64,000 bases of DNA from Anaerolineae bacterium (GCA_023384415.1 JAHDWJ010000002.1:129563-193562), one strand, 5' to 3'. Counted from the stretch's first letter, positions 49,963 through 59,891 are shown. Notes: a model not told the origin generated them from the sequence alone. Numbers and translations: made by a program.

Positions 49963-50853
49963 CTACAGGTCTGTAGTGCTGACTACCACCCCATGATTAT
50001 CCCGAAGCTCCGCTACCCCATACAGCACATCCAGCGTAACCTTGCCCCCCAAATAATTGTGGTCATAACTCAGCGTCACCCGCAGCCCAACGCCGTCCTC
50101 ATTCATGGTGCGCTGCATAACCCCCATACCTTCAGGAGCAATAGCCAGCGGCCGCGTCACCAGAGCCATAGCATTCCGGTGGAAGAAGAGATTCTTCAGC
50201 GTGGTAGCCGTCTTAATACTCTGAGACATGAACACATCAAACCCAAACACCCGGTTCACATAACTGTTAGCCGCCATACTGCCCAGGGCTTCGGCATAAT
50301 CCCGGTTCACAATCCGTTCAATGCCCAACGCCTCATACTCCGCATCCTCATGCAAAACAGCATATCGCTGAGACAACGGCGCCTTAGCTGTGTTCAGGTA
50401 CCGCCGTGCCAGTCGGAAATTAGCCTCAGCCAACCCCCCACTGGCATCTATCGTTTGACTGAATCCAGCATACAAAGCGGCCAAATCCCCATCAATTTGT
50501 TCAGCCAAGACCATCATCGCCGTCTCCATATACGTCTTGAACCAATCCGGCCGCGCCAGGAAGCGAGCAAAATCTTCAATCAAGAAACTCACTTCCTTGT
50601 GCTTATCGAGCGTAGCAGTGTACTCACCAGCCGTCGGCTGCTGCAAAGTAATAGCACTACCCTGCGCCTTATCATTAGCCGTCAACGTACCCGGATACGG
50701 AATCTTGATTGTCTGGCCATACGCGGCTACTTCATTATCCCAATCACGCGCCACCAGCCGGGCCAACACCGTGTTGTTCTTCAAATAGCCCAGAGCTGTG
50801 GCCGCCACAATCGTGGGGATAGTTCCTAATTGTGTAGTTGTAATATTTGGCAT
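49963..50853 (-). CDS. Major capsid protein, P22-coat-like
   Basis: 296 residues. The order fits the P22 coat (gene 5-like) group of HK97-fold proteins: LGTIPTIVAATALGYLKNNTVLARLVARDW, then GQTIKIPYPG, FSLIEDF-like FLIEDFARFL, MMVLAEQIDGDLAALY, an ALGIERIVNRDYAEALGS segment and TYDHNYLGGKVTLDVLYGVAEL at the end. Forms the capsid shell around the scaffold. ATG 50853 follows AGGAGAATTTCG. The scaffold gene lies upstream and connectors downstream. Confidence 0.88.
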   Translation of the reverse strand: MPNITTTQLGTIPTIVAATALGYLKNNTVLARLVARDWDNEVAAYGQTIKIPYPGTLTANDKAQGSAITLQQPTAGEYTATLDKHKEVSFLIEDFARFLARPDWFKTYMETAMMVLAEQIDGDLAALYAGFSQTIDASGGLAEANFRLARRYLNTAKAPLSQRYAVLHEDAEYEALGIERIVNRDYAEALGSMAANSYVNRVFGFDVFMSQSIKTATTLKNLFFHRNAMALVTRPLAIAPEGMGVMQRTMNEDGVGLRVTLSYDHNYLGGKVTLDVLYGVAELRDNHGVVVSTTDL

Positions 50854-50938
50854 CGAAATTCTCCTACTGTTCTAAAATTCGCCACGCTCTTTGTCCGTTT
50901 TTTCACATGGTACGTCCATGATAAGAGCAATAAATTAA

Positions 50939-51442
50939 CTAACCTGGCTGCCCCCCGGCTGCCCAGATTTTGTCAGCGTTCTCACGCACAAATTTGGGGT
51001 CACTAAGTTGATCCACCGTAAATGGCTCCGCAACCGGCGTTCTTGTAGGCGCGGGTGGCACCCCAGGAGTTGATGGTTTTACCAGCGGTAGCAGCGTCTG
51101 GGCATGAGCCAGCAGGCCTGACTCATCCGTGCCCGTCAGCAAATTCGCCAGCTCAACCGGCAATCCAACCTTTTGCCCAATTTCCAGGCGCAGCCTGGCG
51201 AGCCGTTCACCTTCAGCCTGAGTCTGCAACGCCGTCAAATCAGTCGCGTACTTCTCCGCCAAAGCCTGCCATTTCTGCTCTTCAGCCAGCCGCCGTTTTT
51301 CAGCGTCATCCTGGGCCGCCTGCATACTGGCCAAAGCCTGCTCAGCCGTCTTAGCCCGCTCATTCAAACTCTTAAATCGGGGATGCTTAAATACCTCATC
51401 CCATGACCCAGGGACGTCTGGTGTACTTTCCATTTCACTCAT
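50939..51442 (-). CDS. Capsid scaffolding protein
   Basis: 167 residues. A central coiled coil (AKTAEQALASMQAAQDDAEK, EEQKWQALAEKYATDLTALQ), then LRLEIGQKVGLPVELANLLTG and a Pro-rich segment, ending PKFVRENADKIWAAGG. This is the DUF4355/scaffold pattern directly upstream of the coat gene. ATG 51442 follows GGAGGAATT. Confidence 0.85.
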   Translation of the reverse strand: MSEMESTPDVPGSWDEVFKHPRFKSLNERAKTAEQALASMQAAQDDAEKRRLAEEQKWQALAEKYATDLTALQTQAEGERLARLRLEIGQKVGLPVELANLLTGTDESGLLAHAQTLLPLVKPSTPGVPPAPTRTPVAEPFTVDQLSDPKFVRENADKIWAAGGQPG

Positions 51443-51475
51443 AATTCCTCCCGCCTGTTTCGCCGGCGAAGCGAC

Positions 51476-52384
51476 TTAACGATCAGCTAACTCCATCTGC
51501 GCCTGGCGCAGCATATCACTGGTTTTCATGCCGCTGCTATCCTCAAATATTGGGTGATACCCCACTACCACCGTGCGGCAATGCCAATGGAACGGTGGCT
51601 GCATCAGGCGGCCACTAAACGCCTCCTTCCCCTCTAATTGAAACGGCTCATTGAGGGGCTTGATTTGTCCATGGACCATCAAACACGTCTCCGTTGTACG
51701 GCCGCTTATAGCTGCCACCGCCTGCTTTTGCAGCCCTGGCACATACTGCTGAGACTGCTCATAAAACAACATCCGGGCATTGTTATATGCCTGGATAACA
51801 GCCCGTCTCACCATCAACTCCGCACTCGTTCTACCATTCGGCCAGATACCCCCATTCTGACCAAACACCTGGCGCACAATCGTGGAAAAACGGTCTCCAC
51901 TGGCCAGCGATTCACGAAGCGTGGCCGTAATCCTGCTTTGTAAGGTACTGGCCCACCCAGTTACCTGACCCACCGCTGCCCCAATCGTCAGTTCCAAATT
52001 GGGATCAACCGCAAAGCGCATCAAATTGATACCCAGCCCCCGAGCCAACACCCCAACTTCTTGCATAGCCGCAGACCAACCGGCCCCACCCACACTTTGC
52101 AGCCCCTCAGACAACAGCCCCTCAGTTTCCTGCTGCAGCTGGGCCAGGCGAGCCTCAATCGCCCGTATCATGTTCATATCCGTAGCCAATTGCCGGATAA
52201 CGGCCGGATCAGGATTTTCCCCCAGGCTGTTAAACCGGTCCGTAAACGACGCCAGCAAATCCCGCCGGGCATTTTCATACCCCTGTATCACCTGACGCAC
52301 CAGGCTATTCTCCTGCCTCAGCAATTGAGCCGTCTGTTGGTTGACCAGATTCATTATCTGGTCTCGTTCATTGCCCACTTTCAT
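51476..52384 (-). CDS. Minor head protein (SPP1 gp7 / Mu F-like)
   Basis: About 302 residues from ATG 52384 (or GTG 52378, which has AGGAG 6 bases upstream). A long helical N-terminus is followed by the head-morphogenesis core: TIVRQVFGQNGGIWPNGRTSAELMVRRAVIQAYNNAR, then RTTETCLMVHGQ and PPFHWHCRTVVVGY with Cys/His residues typical of the family. It overlaps the end of the portal gene. These proteins join a few copies to the procapsid and may eject with DNA. Confidence 0.85.
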   Translation of the reverse strand: MKVGNERDQIMNLVNQQTAQLLRQENSLVRQVIQGYENARRDLLASFTDRFNSLGENPDPAVIRQLATDMNMIRAIEARLAQLQQETEGLLSEGLQSVGGAGWSAAMQEVGVLARGLGINLMRFAVDPNLELTIGAAVGQVTGWASTLQSRITATLRESLASGDRFSTIVRQVFGQNGGIWPNGRTSAELMVRRAVIQAYNNARMLFYEQSQQYVPGLQKQAVAAISGRTTETCLMVHGQIKPLNEPFQLEGKEAFSGRLMQPPFHWHCRTVVVGYHPIFEDSSGMKTSDMLRQAQMELADR

Positions 52385-53636
52385 CTCCTGCGGCCGCCGC
52401 CAGAAGCTGCCGCTCCCGTTCCAACGCCAATTGGCTAATTTCATTACTACGGGCCACCCCCTGAATTTGCAGCCTGGTCAGCGCATCCAAACTAATAACC
52501 GGCCGGTCTTTATCAAATCGCACTAGGCCATCAGCCAGTCTCGACACAGCACCTATCCCCATCTGCTGGGCAGCTCTACCCGCAATAATCAGCGCATCCC
52601 GCAACGCCCGATCACACGGCTTTCGTAAGCGGCGAATCTTAAACACCGCTTCCGCCAGTTGCAGTTCAATGGTGGCCGCAGCCACCCGTTCCACCCCCAC
52701 CAATTTACTCAGCGCCAATTCAGGCAGGCTATCCTTCATTTCATTCTTAATTTCTTGAATAAAAGCCAATAGCCCCTCAAAATCCACCGCCGCCAAAATA
52801 GCTTGAACATTACTCCCTTCCGGGAAAAACCATACGCTCTGCCCGTCTTTGCGTAAATCACTATCCTCTGCCCCAAACACCGCCCATTGCGGTTCGGCAT
52901 GGCGGCTGATAATAGTACTCATATAGGTAGCCTGCCTATTCACCTGGTCTAATGATGGCAGAGTATTGTCAAACGTAGATTCACCCTGCCCATCCCCCGC
53001 ATCCAGGCGGCAAACAACAAACGGCACCATCCCCAACCCGTTTTCATACTCAGCTGGACGCTCCGGCGTACCATACGGATGGCCATTCTTAAACGTGCGT
53101 ACCCGGTCCGCCTCAATAACCTCCGCCCACTCATCCTTATCCCGCTTAACCACACTCAACAACATCTGTGGCCGGTCATCCCAGGGACTCATAGGCACAA
53201 CCAAATAAGTATCCGGTCTCACTGGCTGAGGAAACGCGCGCTTCTCCATGCGGTCATCCACAATCCGCAGCCCCGCCTCTCCCAGGGCAACCACAAACCG
53301 CACAAACACATCCCCCTCACAATCCCACTTGCCCCATTCCAAAACCTGATCAACTGCCCCTTGGTACCTTTCACTCCCCGCCGCCAGCTGCCAATCACCA
53401 GGTATCAACGAAACATCCAGCTCCACCGCTCTGGAAAGAGGCGTAAACAGAGGCAGGACCGCATTCCGCACCGCCGCGCCAATATACTTACCCACCTCCG
53501 TTTGCCATTCCCCAATCCCCGTCGGCTCTGCTTTGTAATATTTCCAATACCGGGCAAACCGCGACCGTCGCTGATCAAACTGCGCTCGGTAAGCGGCAAA
53601 CTCCTCCACATCAAAAATACTACTGACCTCAGCCAT
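52368..53636 (-). CDS. Portal protein
   Basis: 422 residues. Typical portal order: an N-terminal helical part with FARYWKYYKAEPTG, a wing with YLVVPMSPWDDRPQ and MVPFVVCRLDAG, the STFDNTLPSLDQVNRQATYMSTIISRHAEPQWAVFG stretch, and a helical crown with AATIELQLAEAVFKIRRLRKPCDRAL. It forms the dodecameric ring through which DNA is packaged. It begins inside the terminase gene end (8-base overlap). Confidence 0.85.
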   Translation of the reverse strand: MAEVSSIFDVEEFAAYRAQFDQRRSRFARYWKYYKAEPTGIGEWQTEVGKYIGAAVRNAVLPLFTPLSRAVELDVSLIPGDWQLAAGSERYQGAVDQVLEWGKWDCEGDVFVRFVVALGEAGLRIVDDRMEKRAFPQPVRPDTYLVVPMSPWDDRPQMLLSVVKRDKDEWAEVIEADRVRTFKNGHPYGTPERPAEYENGLGMVPFVVCRLDAGDGQGESTFDNTLPSLDQVNRQATYMSTIISRHAEPQWAVFGAEDSDLRKDGQSVWFFPEGSNVQAILAAVDFEGLLAFIQEIKNEMKDSLPELALSKLVGVERVAAATIELQLAEAVFKIRRLRKPCDRALRDALIIAGRAAQQMGIGAVSRLADGLVRFDKDRPVISLDALTRLQIQGVARSNEISQLALERERQLLAAAAGDESGQ

Positions 53637-55233
53637 AAAACTTCACCTTAGACGAAGACCGAGCCTTACGCTCCCGCTGCCCCAAACCCAATGACCACAC
53701 CGCTACACTAATCGCATCCTCCAGGTCATCATGCACCCCATTAGGAAACGACTCTACCTCGGCAAAAAAATCATTGTTCCACGGAGCTTCCACCACATAC
53801 ACCAAACCCGCCTGTGCCATTTCCAGCCAGGGGGCTGCCTTAGTGACTTTATCCCCCTTCAGATGGGGTAAATTTTTCATGCTGTAACCCAACAAATCAC
53901 TATCCCCACGCATCAGGCTCAAAAACAGCCGATCAATCCCATCCTGAGCCGACCGCATAGGCACCCGTTTGCCAACCGCCTGCATATTCTCCTTCACAAA
54001 CTGCCTGGCCTGATATTGATTCCCCTGAATCCGGGCCAGATACCCAATAACCAACCTCGCCTCATCCCCTCTCCCTGGCGTCCACAAACCCACCAGAGCC
54101 GCCGCCGTGTAATCCGGTTCCTTCTTCTTCGGAGACGCCATTTGCTTCTCCGTATACGCCCAATCCACCCCTAGAACTAAGCGAATATCCTGTGTAGGTA
54201 CCGACGGCAAACTCTTAAACTGTGTCTGACCCACCATATACCCACCCCGCGGCCGCGGCCGCCCCTGGTATAGCGAATCAAACGTAACCGGAAATGACCG
54301 TCGTGTACTTTCATGCGCGGCCGCAGGCTCCTCCTCCGGCCACAACGCCTCACCCGGCTCCCGGCCCAGCGGGTCCTGCTCATCCACCGGCATCCCCATC
54401 TTAGCTACACTCAACCGCTCCGCCGCCGTCTCCGCCAATGCCGGCAGACGTAAATACACAATCCGCTCATCATTTTTTCCCTCAGCCCGTTCCCGTAACA
54501 ACCGACCAGCCGGGTCATTCTCAGTCCAGCGCGTCCAAATGCCCAAAATAAACTCATGCTGACTGTGAGGCCGCGTACGCACCACATCAACCCACCACTC
54601 CCACAACGTTTGCACATACGGCACACTATTCGCCTGGGCACGATCACGGATAGGATCATCCACCACAACCACCCCATGTTTACCCGTCAGCCCCCCACCT
54701 ACACCCCCCGCCACACACGCCGGAAAAGACTCACCCTCCAGGCTCCACTCAGCTACACCCTGGCTAGACCGACTAACCACCACATCAGGAAACACATTCC
54801 TGTACAACGGGTTATCCCTCACCAATTCCAGACATGCCCGGTTATTCGCCTCAGCCAGAGACGCATTATAACTAGTCAAAATAACCTGGTGCGGCCGCCC
54901 CAAAAGATGATTACGGCCAATATAAAACGGGGGGAACTTCCGACTAACCAGGCTGCTCTTCCAATGACCTGGTGGCGTCGTAATCAGCAAAACCTTCTTC
55001 CCATCACCAGACACACCATCCCACAACGATCCATCCATAGCCCGTTCAATATACCTGGCAATCATCTGCAAATGAGCCGCCCGGTAACGGTTCTGGATAA
55101 ACGAATCCTCAACCTCTGGCCGCGCCGCCTCACGATCCACATAACAGGCAAAATCAATCAGCGAACATTGCGCCAGCTGCCGTCTGGCTTGTTCCTGCTG
55201 CGCCTGCCGTGCCCGCGTCCGGTCACTCCCCAT
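53629..55233 (-). CDS. Terminase large subunit
   Basis: 534 residues from ATG 55233; the frame is open to 55266 in the previous gene. ATPase motifs: Walker A-like TTPPGHWKSSL near residue 95, Walker B GVVVVDDPIRD near 190, coupling GIWTRW. Nuclease: the first Asp in VLGVDWAYTE and later acidic residues ending in NGVHDDLEDAISVAVWSL. It packages DNA into the procapsid and makes the terminal cut. It overlaps the small subunit gene by 11 bases. Confidence 0.93.
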   Translation of the reverse strand: MGSDRTRARQAQQEQARRQLAQCSLIDFACYVDREAARPEVEDSFIQNRYRAAHLQMIARYIERAMDGSLWDGVSGDGKKVLLITTPPGHWKSSLVSRKFPPFYIGRNHLLGRPHQVILTSYNASLAEANNRACLELVRDNPLYRNVFPDVVVSRSSQGVAEWSLEGESFPACVAGGVGGGLTGKHGVVVVDDPIRDRAQANSVPYVQTLWEWWVDVVRTRPHSQHEFILGIWTRWTENDPAGRLLRERAEGKNDERIVYLRLPALAETAAERLSVAKMGMPVDEQDPLGREPGEALWPEEEPAAAHESTRRSFPVTFDSLYQGRPRPRGGYMVGQTQFKSLPSVPTQDIRLVLGVDWAYTEKQMASPKKKEPDYTAAALVGLWTPGRGDEARLVIGYLARIQGNQYQARQFVKENMQAVGKRVPMRSAQDGIDRLFLSLMRGDSDLLGYSMKNLPHLKGDKVTKAAPWLEMAQAGLVYVVEAPWNNDFFAEVESFPNGVHDDLEDAISVAVWSLGLGQRERKARSSSKVKFYG

Positions 55234-55771
55234 TAGCCACCCCCGCCAACCGTGCCAACTCCTCACGTGAAAGCTGGCTCAAATCCTCAACATCAGGCGC
55301 AGCCCCCAACTCAATCCCCTGCTTAGGCGTATACACCCCCGTTATTTCCAAAAATAACTTACGGTCCGGATGGCTTTTATAATTCGCACTCGTAGCACTA
55401 TCAATAAGCGCATCCATCACCTCATCCACCCGTTCCATCGCCCGGCCCGTCACCTGCCTGGCCGCCCTCACCCGAATGGCCGGATTCTTAGCCAGACGCC
55501 CTTTTAGCGTCCGCCCCGAAATCCCCATAACATCAGCCAGGCCATCCTGATCCCCTGGCTCACGATAACGCTTCGGCGTCCCCTTCCAGGCAATAAACAC
55601 AGCATCCCGCCAATACCAACCCTCATCCAACAACGCCAAATAATCCCCCACCCAGGGGTATTGGCTGCCAGCCAGCATCACCTCAAACAGCCGTTTTTCC
55701 TCAGCATGAGCAGGGTCTATCATGGCTTTGTCTGGTACATCCAGACCCGGTAAAGAAGATTGTTTACGCAT
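55223..55771 (-). CDS. Terminase small subunit
   Basis: 182 residues from ATG 55771 (MRKQSSLPGLDVPDKAM); the frame continues upstream through the TGGAAGG repeat region, but that part is repeat-derived hydrophobic sequence and is rejected. HTH-like segments: QDGLADVMGISGRTLKGRL-AKNPAI, typical of small terminases that recognise packaging sites, with a C-terminal LSQLSREELARLAG. Its DNA target may be the TGGAAGG cluster 170-430 bases upstream. Confidence 0.8.
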   Translation of the reverse strand: MRKQSSLPGLDVPDKAMIDPAHAEEKRLFEVMLAGSQYPWVGDYLALLDEGWYWRDAVFIAWKGTPKRYREPGDQDGLADVMGISGRTLKGRLAKNPAIRVRAARQVTGRAMERVDEVMDALIDSATSANYKSHPDRKLFLEITGVYTPKQGIELGAAPDVEDLSQLSREELARLAGVANGE

Positions 55772-55943
55772 CACCAAACACCCACATCCACAAACAATAC
55801 CAATACATCGTCCAAAGTATACATTTAATCGTCCGCCCTGTAAATCCAATTGTTGAGATAACACAACACACCCCTCACCCAACCAAAGCAGAACCAGCTT
55901 CCAAAACAAAAATAAAATAAAAAAATCTAATACCCCCGAAAAT

Positions 55944-56179
55944 ACCTTCCACCCTTCCCCTACTACTAAAAAAACCAGAGTAAATAAGAGTGGAAGGATG
56001 AAAAAATAGTACCTTCCACATCCTTCCACTACCTTCCACTTTTGACCCAAAACACGGGAAGAGTGGAAGGATGTGGAAGGATGTGGAAGGATGAAAAACC
56101 CCAAAAACCCCCCTAAAACAAAACCTTCCACCCCCCCCACCTCTGGAAAAGTGGAAGGGTGGAAGGATGTGGAAGGATA
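55944..56179. repeat. Iteron-like cluster of TGGAAGG repeats
   Basis: About twelve copies of TGGAAGG in both orientations within 236 bases, including three in direct tandem at a 10-base period (56063-56092: GTGGAAGGAT three times) and mirrored CCTTCCA copies at 56012-56039 with 9-base spacing. The region lies between the small terminase and the primase-helicase genes and has no gene. Clusters like this serve as replication-origin iterons or terminase packaging sites. Confidence 0.8.
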
Positions 56180-56212
56180 TTTGCCCAAAAAGGGCACTGG
56201 CAGAAAAAAAAA

Positions 56213-58870
56213 TTAAATCTTACCCATCTTTTCCTTACGTTTCTCCGCCTTCTCAATCAACTCCAAAACCAACTCCTCCAAACCATAACGAATAATCAGT
56301 GCGTTCATGCGGTCAATATCCCAAATCAGGCACATCGGCCTATTCCCCACCGTGGCCTTCTCCGTCTTCAAATTCAGCTCCACATTGATAACCCGGCCCA
56401 CCTTACCTGCACTCAGCTTACGCGGCCTGAACTTATCATCATCCCCTTCCTCACCCGCTTCCGCATTCTCAGAATCAATCAACCTATTCGTCTGCCGCGT
56501 AATATGCGCCACCTGCAGCCGCAGCTTCTCTTGCAGCCCCTCAGTCAGTTCCAGCACCTTAGCATCAGGCAAATAATACGCTCGCAAAATCCCTTCCAAC
56601 ACCTTAGCGTTCAACGTCGTAGACCGCTCCATAATCGCCTGATAATTCATAGCCTTCACGAAATCCATAATCGCATCCTTAAACGATTGCTCCTTCGTGA
56701 TACTCATCAGCGGCACCGTAATCTCCACCAGCCTGCCTGGCATATCCCGCAGAGCCGCATGGTTATAATCAATCTCCACCTGCTCCCAATTCCGCAGTCT
56801 GAACATCAACAGTTGATTGCGTATCTGGAGAGCCTCAGCATAATACCCCTCACGATCCGTAATATACCGGGGAATATCAGACCGAATTCCCCGCCCCACT
56901 GTAGCATCCCAGGTCAAACACCGGCTCTCAGTCGCATCATCCACAAACTTCCCCCGCATATTAAGAACCTTCGGCCCAAACGCATTAAACCCCTCAACCA
57001 CCGCCTCCCCATCACGCATAGCCGTCCGCAAAATCGAAAACCCCTTCTTATATCCAGTATTAAACATCTGCACCCAATCAGCACTCGTGTCCGTGTGTGG
57101 TAAATCAGCCTCATCCATAATCAGCGTCATCCCGTGCCACTTTTCCATTGTCCGAAACACAGGTGATGGCGTCGTTGAACCCGTTACAAAAATGCTCCGC
57201 ATACACATCTCCCCAATCACCTCAGTAAATCTGCTCTTACCGCTGTCAGAATTCCCCCGGGCCCGAAGATAAGGAACCACATAAAACGCATCAAACAACC
57301 AGGTCATCATCACATAATAACTTGCCAACACCTCAATCTGCCCTGGCAAATCCACATACTTATGAATAAACCCCTGAATCCGTTGCTGTAAAGCCATATC
57401 CGACTCATATGGTTCAACATTAGACGGCAGCCTCACAATATTTTGCCTCACCAGGCTCTCAAAAGGAGAAAACGGCAAAATACGGTAACTATCCGTTTCC
57501 AGCGCAGCCACAACCGCAATACGGCCATCTGGATAACGCACCGCCAGGCCAGAACGCGGCCCATTCTCATGTTTCCCATCATAAACCATCTCAAATAAAT
57601 GCCCCTCCACAAACCCGTTCGCTTGAATCTCCTCAGTCTTATGAGCCGCCTTGCTATTCTTGGCTTCCTTCTGCAACGCTCGCACCATATGATTCAGCGT
57701 CGTCAAGTTCACATCCAGAGCCACAGCCAACGCCTTCCGCCGCTCCGCAAACACATAATCAGGCAGCGCAGCCATCGCCGCCACCGCCCGGCGGCGCGCA
57801 TCCGCATAATCCATCGGATCAGCAGCAGCAGCTAGTTGCGCCAAAAATTCCGCATAAATAGGAGACGCCCCCAACAGCTCACGCACATCACTACGAGATC
57901 CCCCCGCCTTCAAAAAATCATTCGCATCCTTAATCCCCGTAACCATTGACTCCCCATCCCGGAGCAAATGATCAGGCCACAGCACAACCCGCGTCAGCGG
58001 CCCCAACCCCTCAGCAATTTGCGTAACCACCTTCTTCCCGGCCGCATCCCCATCCAACGCCACATACACCTGGTCATACCCCTTCAATTTATCAATCAAA
58101 CCTGGAGTATCATACAAACCAGCCATACCCACCGCCGCAATACCCCACTGAGCCAGGCTCAACGCATCAGCCTGCCCCTCCACAACCACCACATGCCCCG
58201 CCTTCCCATGCCAGACATGATTAAAATATGGCTGTTTAGCCCCCGCCAACTCCACTTCCAAATTGTAATGAAACTTCTCCCCAATCCCCCGGCCCGACAA
58301 ATAATGACACCGATTCCCCACAAAATGAGCATAAACAAACAAACCAGACGGCATCTTCAAAACAGCCTTCACCACATCCAGTTCAACATCAAATTCATGC
58401 ATCCGTAAATGATCCACCAGCCCCCGCCTATTCCCATCCCAAAACCCCACCCTGGCCTGCTCCAGAGTTTCCTTACTCCACCCCCGCTTAAACGCCCACT
58501 CAGTAGCAGAAGCAGTCGCCCACAGCCTTCCACTCAAATAGTCAGCCACAACCGTTAGCACATCATGCCTGGCTCTTGCCGCCTGCAATACCGCCATATC
58601 CTGCCCAGACCATTGCAGAGGCAGCCCGGCCCGGCGGCAAAGAAACTCACACGCCCCCCTAAAATCCAGCCCCTTCACCTTCTCCAGCCACGTCAGGACA
58701 TCCCCCCCATGCCCCATAGAATTCCAAACGTAATACTGCTTTTGCACATCAACCACCAGGCTATCATGCTCAACACCCCTCATATAACGCCGTCTATCCC
58801 CCCGTAGTGGGTACGTTTCCCCTATCACATCCTCAATCGCATTGGCATCCTTGATAACATCAATGTTCAT
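56213..58870 (-). CDS. Phage primase-helicase, DnaG-like TOPRIM plus P-loop ATPase
   Basis: 885 residues. Residues 1-90 look like the primase zinc-binding domain, but the cysteines are missing (VEHDSLVVDVQKQYYVWNSMGHGGDVLTWLEK keeps the fold pattern). The TOPRIM core is present: VVVVEGQADALSLAQWG and VYVALDGDAAGKK. The C-terminal ATPase has RARGNSDSGKSRF as P-loop and TLIMDEADLP as Walker B, then an acidic patch and a basic tail. It would prime and unwind DNA for phage replication; the iteron-like cluster starts 34 bases after its stop. ATG 58870 follows GGGAGTGAATT. Confidence 0.82.
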   Translation of the reverse strand: MNIDVIKDANAIEDVIGETYPLRGDRRRYMRGVEHDSLVVDVQKQYYVWNSMGHGGDVLTWLEKVKGLDFRGACEFLCRRAGLPLQWSGQDMAVLQAARARHDVLTVVADYLSGRLWATASATEWAFKRGWSKETLEQARVGFWDGNRRGLVDHLRMHEFDVELDVVKAVLKMPSGLFVYAHFVGNRCHYLSGRGIGEKFHYNLEVELAGAKQPYFNHVWHGKAGHVVVVEGQADALSLAQWGIAAVGMAGLYDTPGLIDKLKGYDQVYVALDGDAAGKKVVTQIAEGLGPLTRVVLWPDHLLRDGESMVTGIKDANDFLKAGGSRSDVRELLGASPIYAEFLAQLAAAADPMDYADARRRAVAAMAALPDYVFAERRKALAVALDVNLTTLNHMVRALQKEAKNSKAAHKTEEIQANGFVEGHLFEMVYDGKHENGPRSGLAVRYPDGRIAVVAALETDSYRILPFSPFESLVRQNIVRLPSNVEPYESDMALQQRIQGFIHKYVDLPGQIEVLASYYVMMTWLFDAFYVVPYLRARGNSDSGKSRFTEVIGEMCMRSIFVTGSTTPSPVFRTMEKWHGMTLIMDEADLPHTDTSADWVQMFNTGYKKGFSILRTAMRDGEAVVEGFNAFGPKVLNMRGKFVDDATESRCLTWDATVGRGIRSDIPRYITDREGYYAEALQIRNQLLMFRLRNWEQVEIDYNHAALRDMPGRLVEITVPLMSITKEQSFKDAIMDFVKAMNYQAIMERSTTLNAKVLEGILRAYYLPDAKVLELTEGLQEKLRLQVAHITRQTNRLIDSENAEAGEEGDDDKFRPRKLSAGKVGRVINVELNLKTEKATVGNRPMCLIWDIDRMNALIIRYGLEELVLELIEKAEKRKEKMGKI

Positions 58871-59266
58871 AATTCACTCCCGGTTTTACCAAATCACCAC
58901 ATTAGCGCAGCCACCCCGCTCCCCGGCCACCAAAGCCGCCGGGGGGGGGGAAGCAAAAAAAATCACAACCCTAACCCCACCACTGCCTGCTCAACATCAC
59001 CAAACAACCAAACAATCTAACCGTTCCAACACCTGTTAGCTTGTCGTAACATACATTATCAAAAGCTATAATTGAGTAATATACGAAACAAATGACAGTA
59101 CATATTCTGGTAATATGTATCAATCTTTCATCGTTCATTAGCTTCATAACTCTTAAGTGCAGCCACCTTCAAATACTCACCCCCCAAAGCCACGTGGTGG
59201 TTTTGGGTCAAGCCTGTGCAAGGGTGAAAAAAGGGAATAAAGGGCGGTTATTCTGCTACTGCTCCA
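58871..59266. other. Gene-free 396-base region upstream of the primase gene
   Basis: It holds a ten-G run at 58941-58950 and an AT-rich stretch at about 59040-59120 that probably contains the primase promoter. A plus-strand frame at 59092-59307 has no ribosome binding site. No RNA gene is seen. Confidence 0.5.
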
Positions 59267-59515
59267 TTAAATTTGAGGCGAGCCATTGCGCCGTTGTAGA
59301 GCTTTAGCACGAGCCTTCGGGTGTGCGATGGTGATAATTTCCCTGGCCTGTTGAATGGCCAATCGCGTGTTAGCTACAACAGCTGTTACGCCGTGCCTGG
59401 TCATATCGCCCCCCCCATTTGCTAACCGTTCTAAATGTATGTCCGCCCGTATCAATGCCGAGTAAACGTCTTCTAAGGTATGAAGGGCTGTGTTGCTCAA
59501 TTCACGCCTAGCCAT
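59267..59515 (-). CDS. Small phage protein, helical
   Basis: 82 residues from ATG 59515 (AGGAG 7 bases upstream, overlapping the previous gene by 8 bases). Mostly helical: SNTALHTLEDVYSALIRADI-HLERLA and VVANTRLAIQQAREIITIAH, with a basic end. No family recognised. It is the second gene of the leftward early unit starting at the control region. Confidence 0.55.
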   Translation of the reverse strand: MARRELSNTALHTLEDVYSALIRADIHLERLANGGGDMTRHGVTAVVANTRLAIQQAREIITIAHPKARAKALQRRNGSPQI

Positions 59516-59834
59516 TTGCCTGCTCCTGGATGTACTTCTGGTCACTCAATCGGGCGTGAGCATAGTGAAATACGTCATTTATAATCATGGGTAGACCGCT
59601 GGCCGCAAAACAAGCCAGGGTTATAAGCAGGTCCATAAGTGGGTCTTGGTGGTGAATTAGGGTGTTGGCCATCAATGTGATCAGTACCCCGGCTACAACT
59701 AAGAAGGATGTATAACCTTCGCTATACCCGCGAGCGTGAAGCCAGTTGATGAACATGGCGAAAGCAGTGCCAAAAACAAAAAGGCCCCCCATTGTGGCCA
59801 CAATAGCGACAAATTCAGCGCGAATTATCAACAT
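59508..59834 (-). CDS. Small phage membrane protein, three helices
   Basis: 108 residues from ATG 59834 (MLIIRAEFVAIVATMGGLF), with CAGGAG 8 bases upstream; the frame is open to 59912 through the operator region. Hydrophobic segments near residues 5-25, 38-55 and 62-82. First leftward gene next to the repressor control region, a place where superinfection-exclusion or regulatory genes often sit; the function is unknown. Confidence 0.55.
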   Translation of the reverse strand: MLIIRAEFVAIVATMGGLFVFGTAFAMFINWLHARGYSEGYTSFLVVAGVLITLMANTLIHHQDPLMDLLITLACFAASGLPMIINDVFHYAHARLSDQKYIQEQANG

Positions 59835-59891
59835 GGGTGTTTCTCCTGTGTCTGATGTGCTAATCTGATTACTGTCTATTTCATAAGCCGA

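Noticed and set aside
55772..56197. N-terminal extension of the small terminase through the repeat region
   Set aside because: The translated extension is repeat-derived and hydrophobic, with no relation to small terminases. ATG 55771 starts the conserved part.
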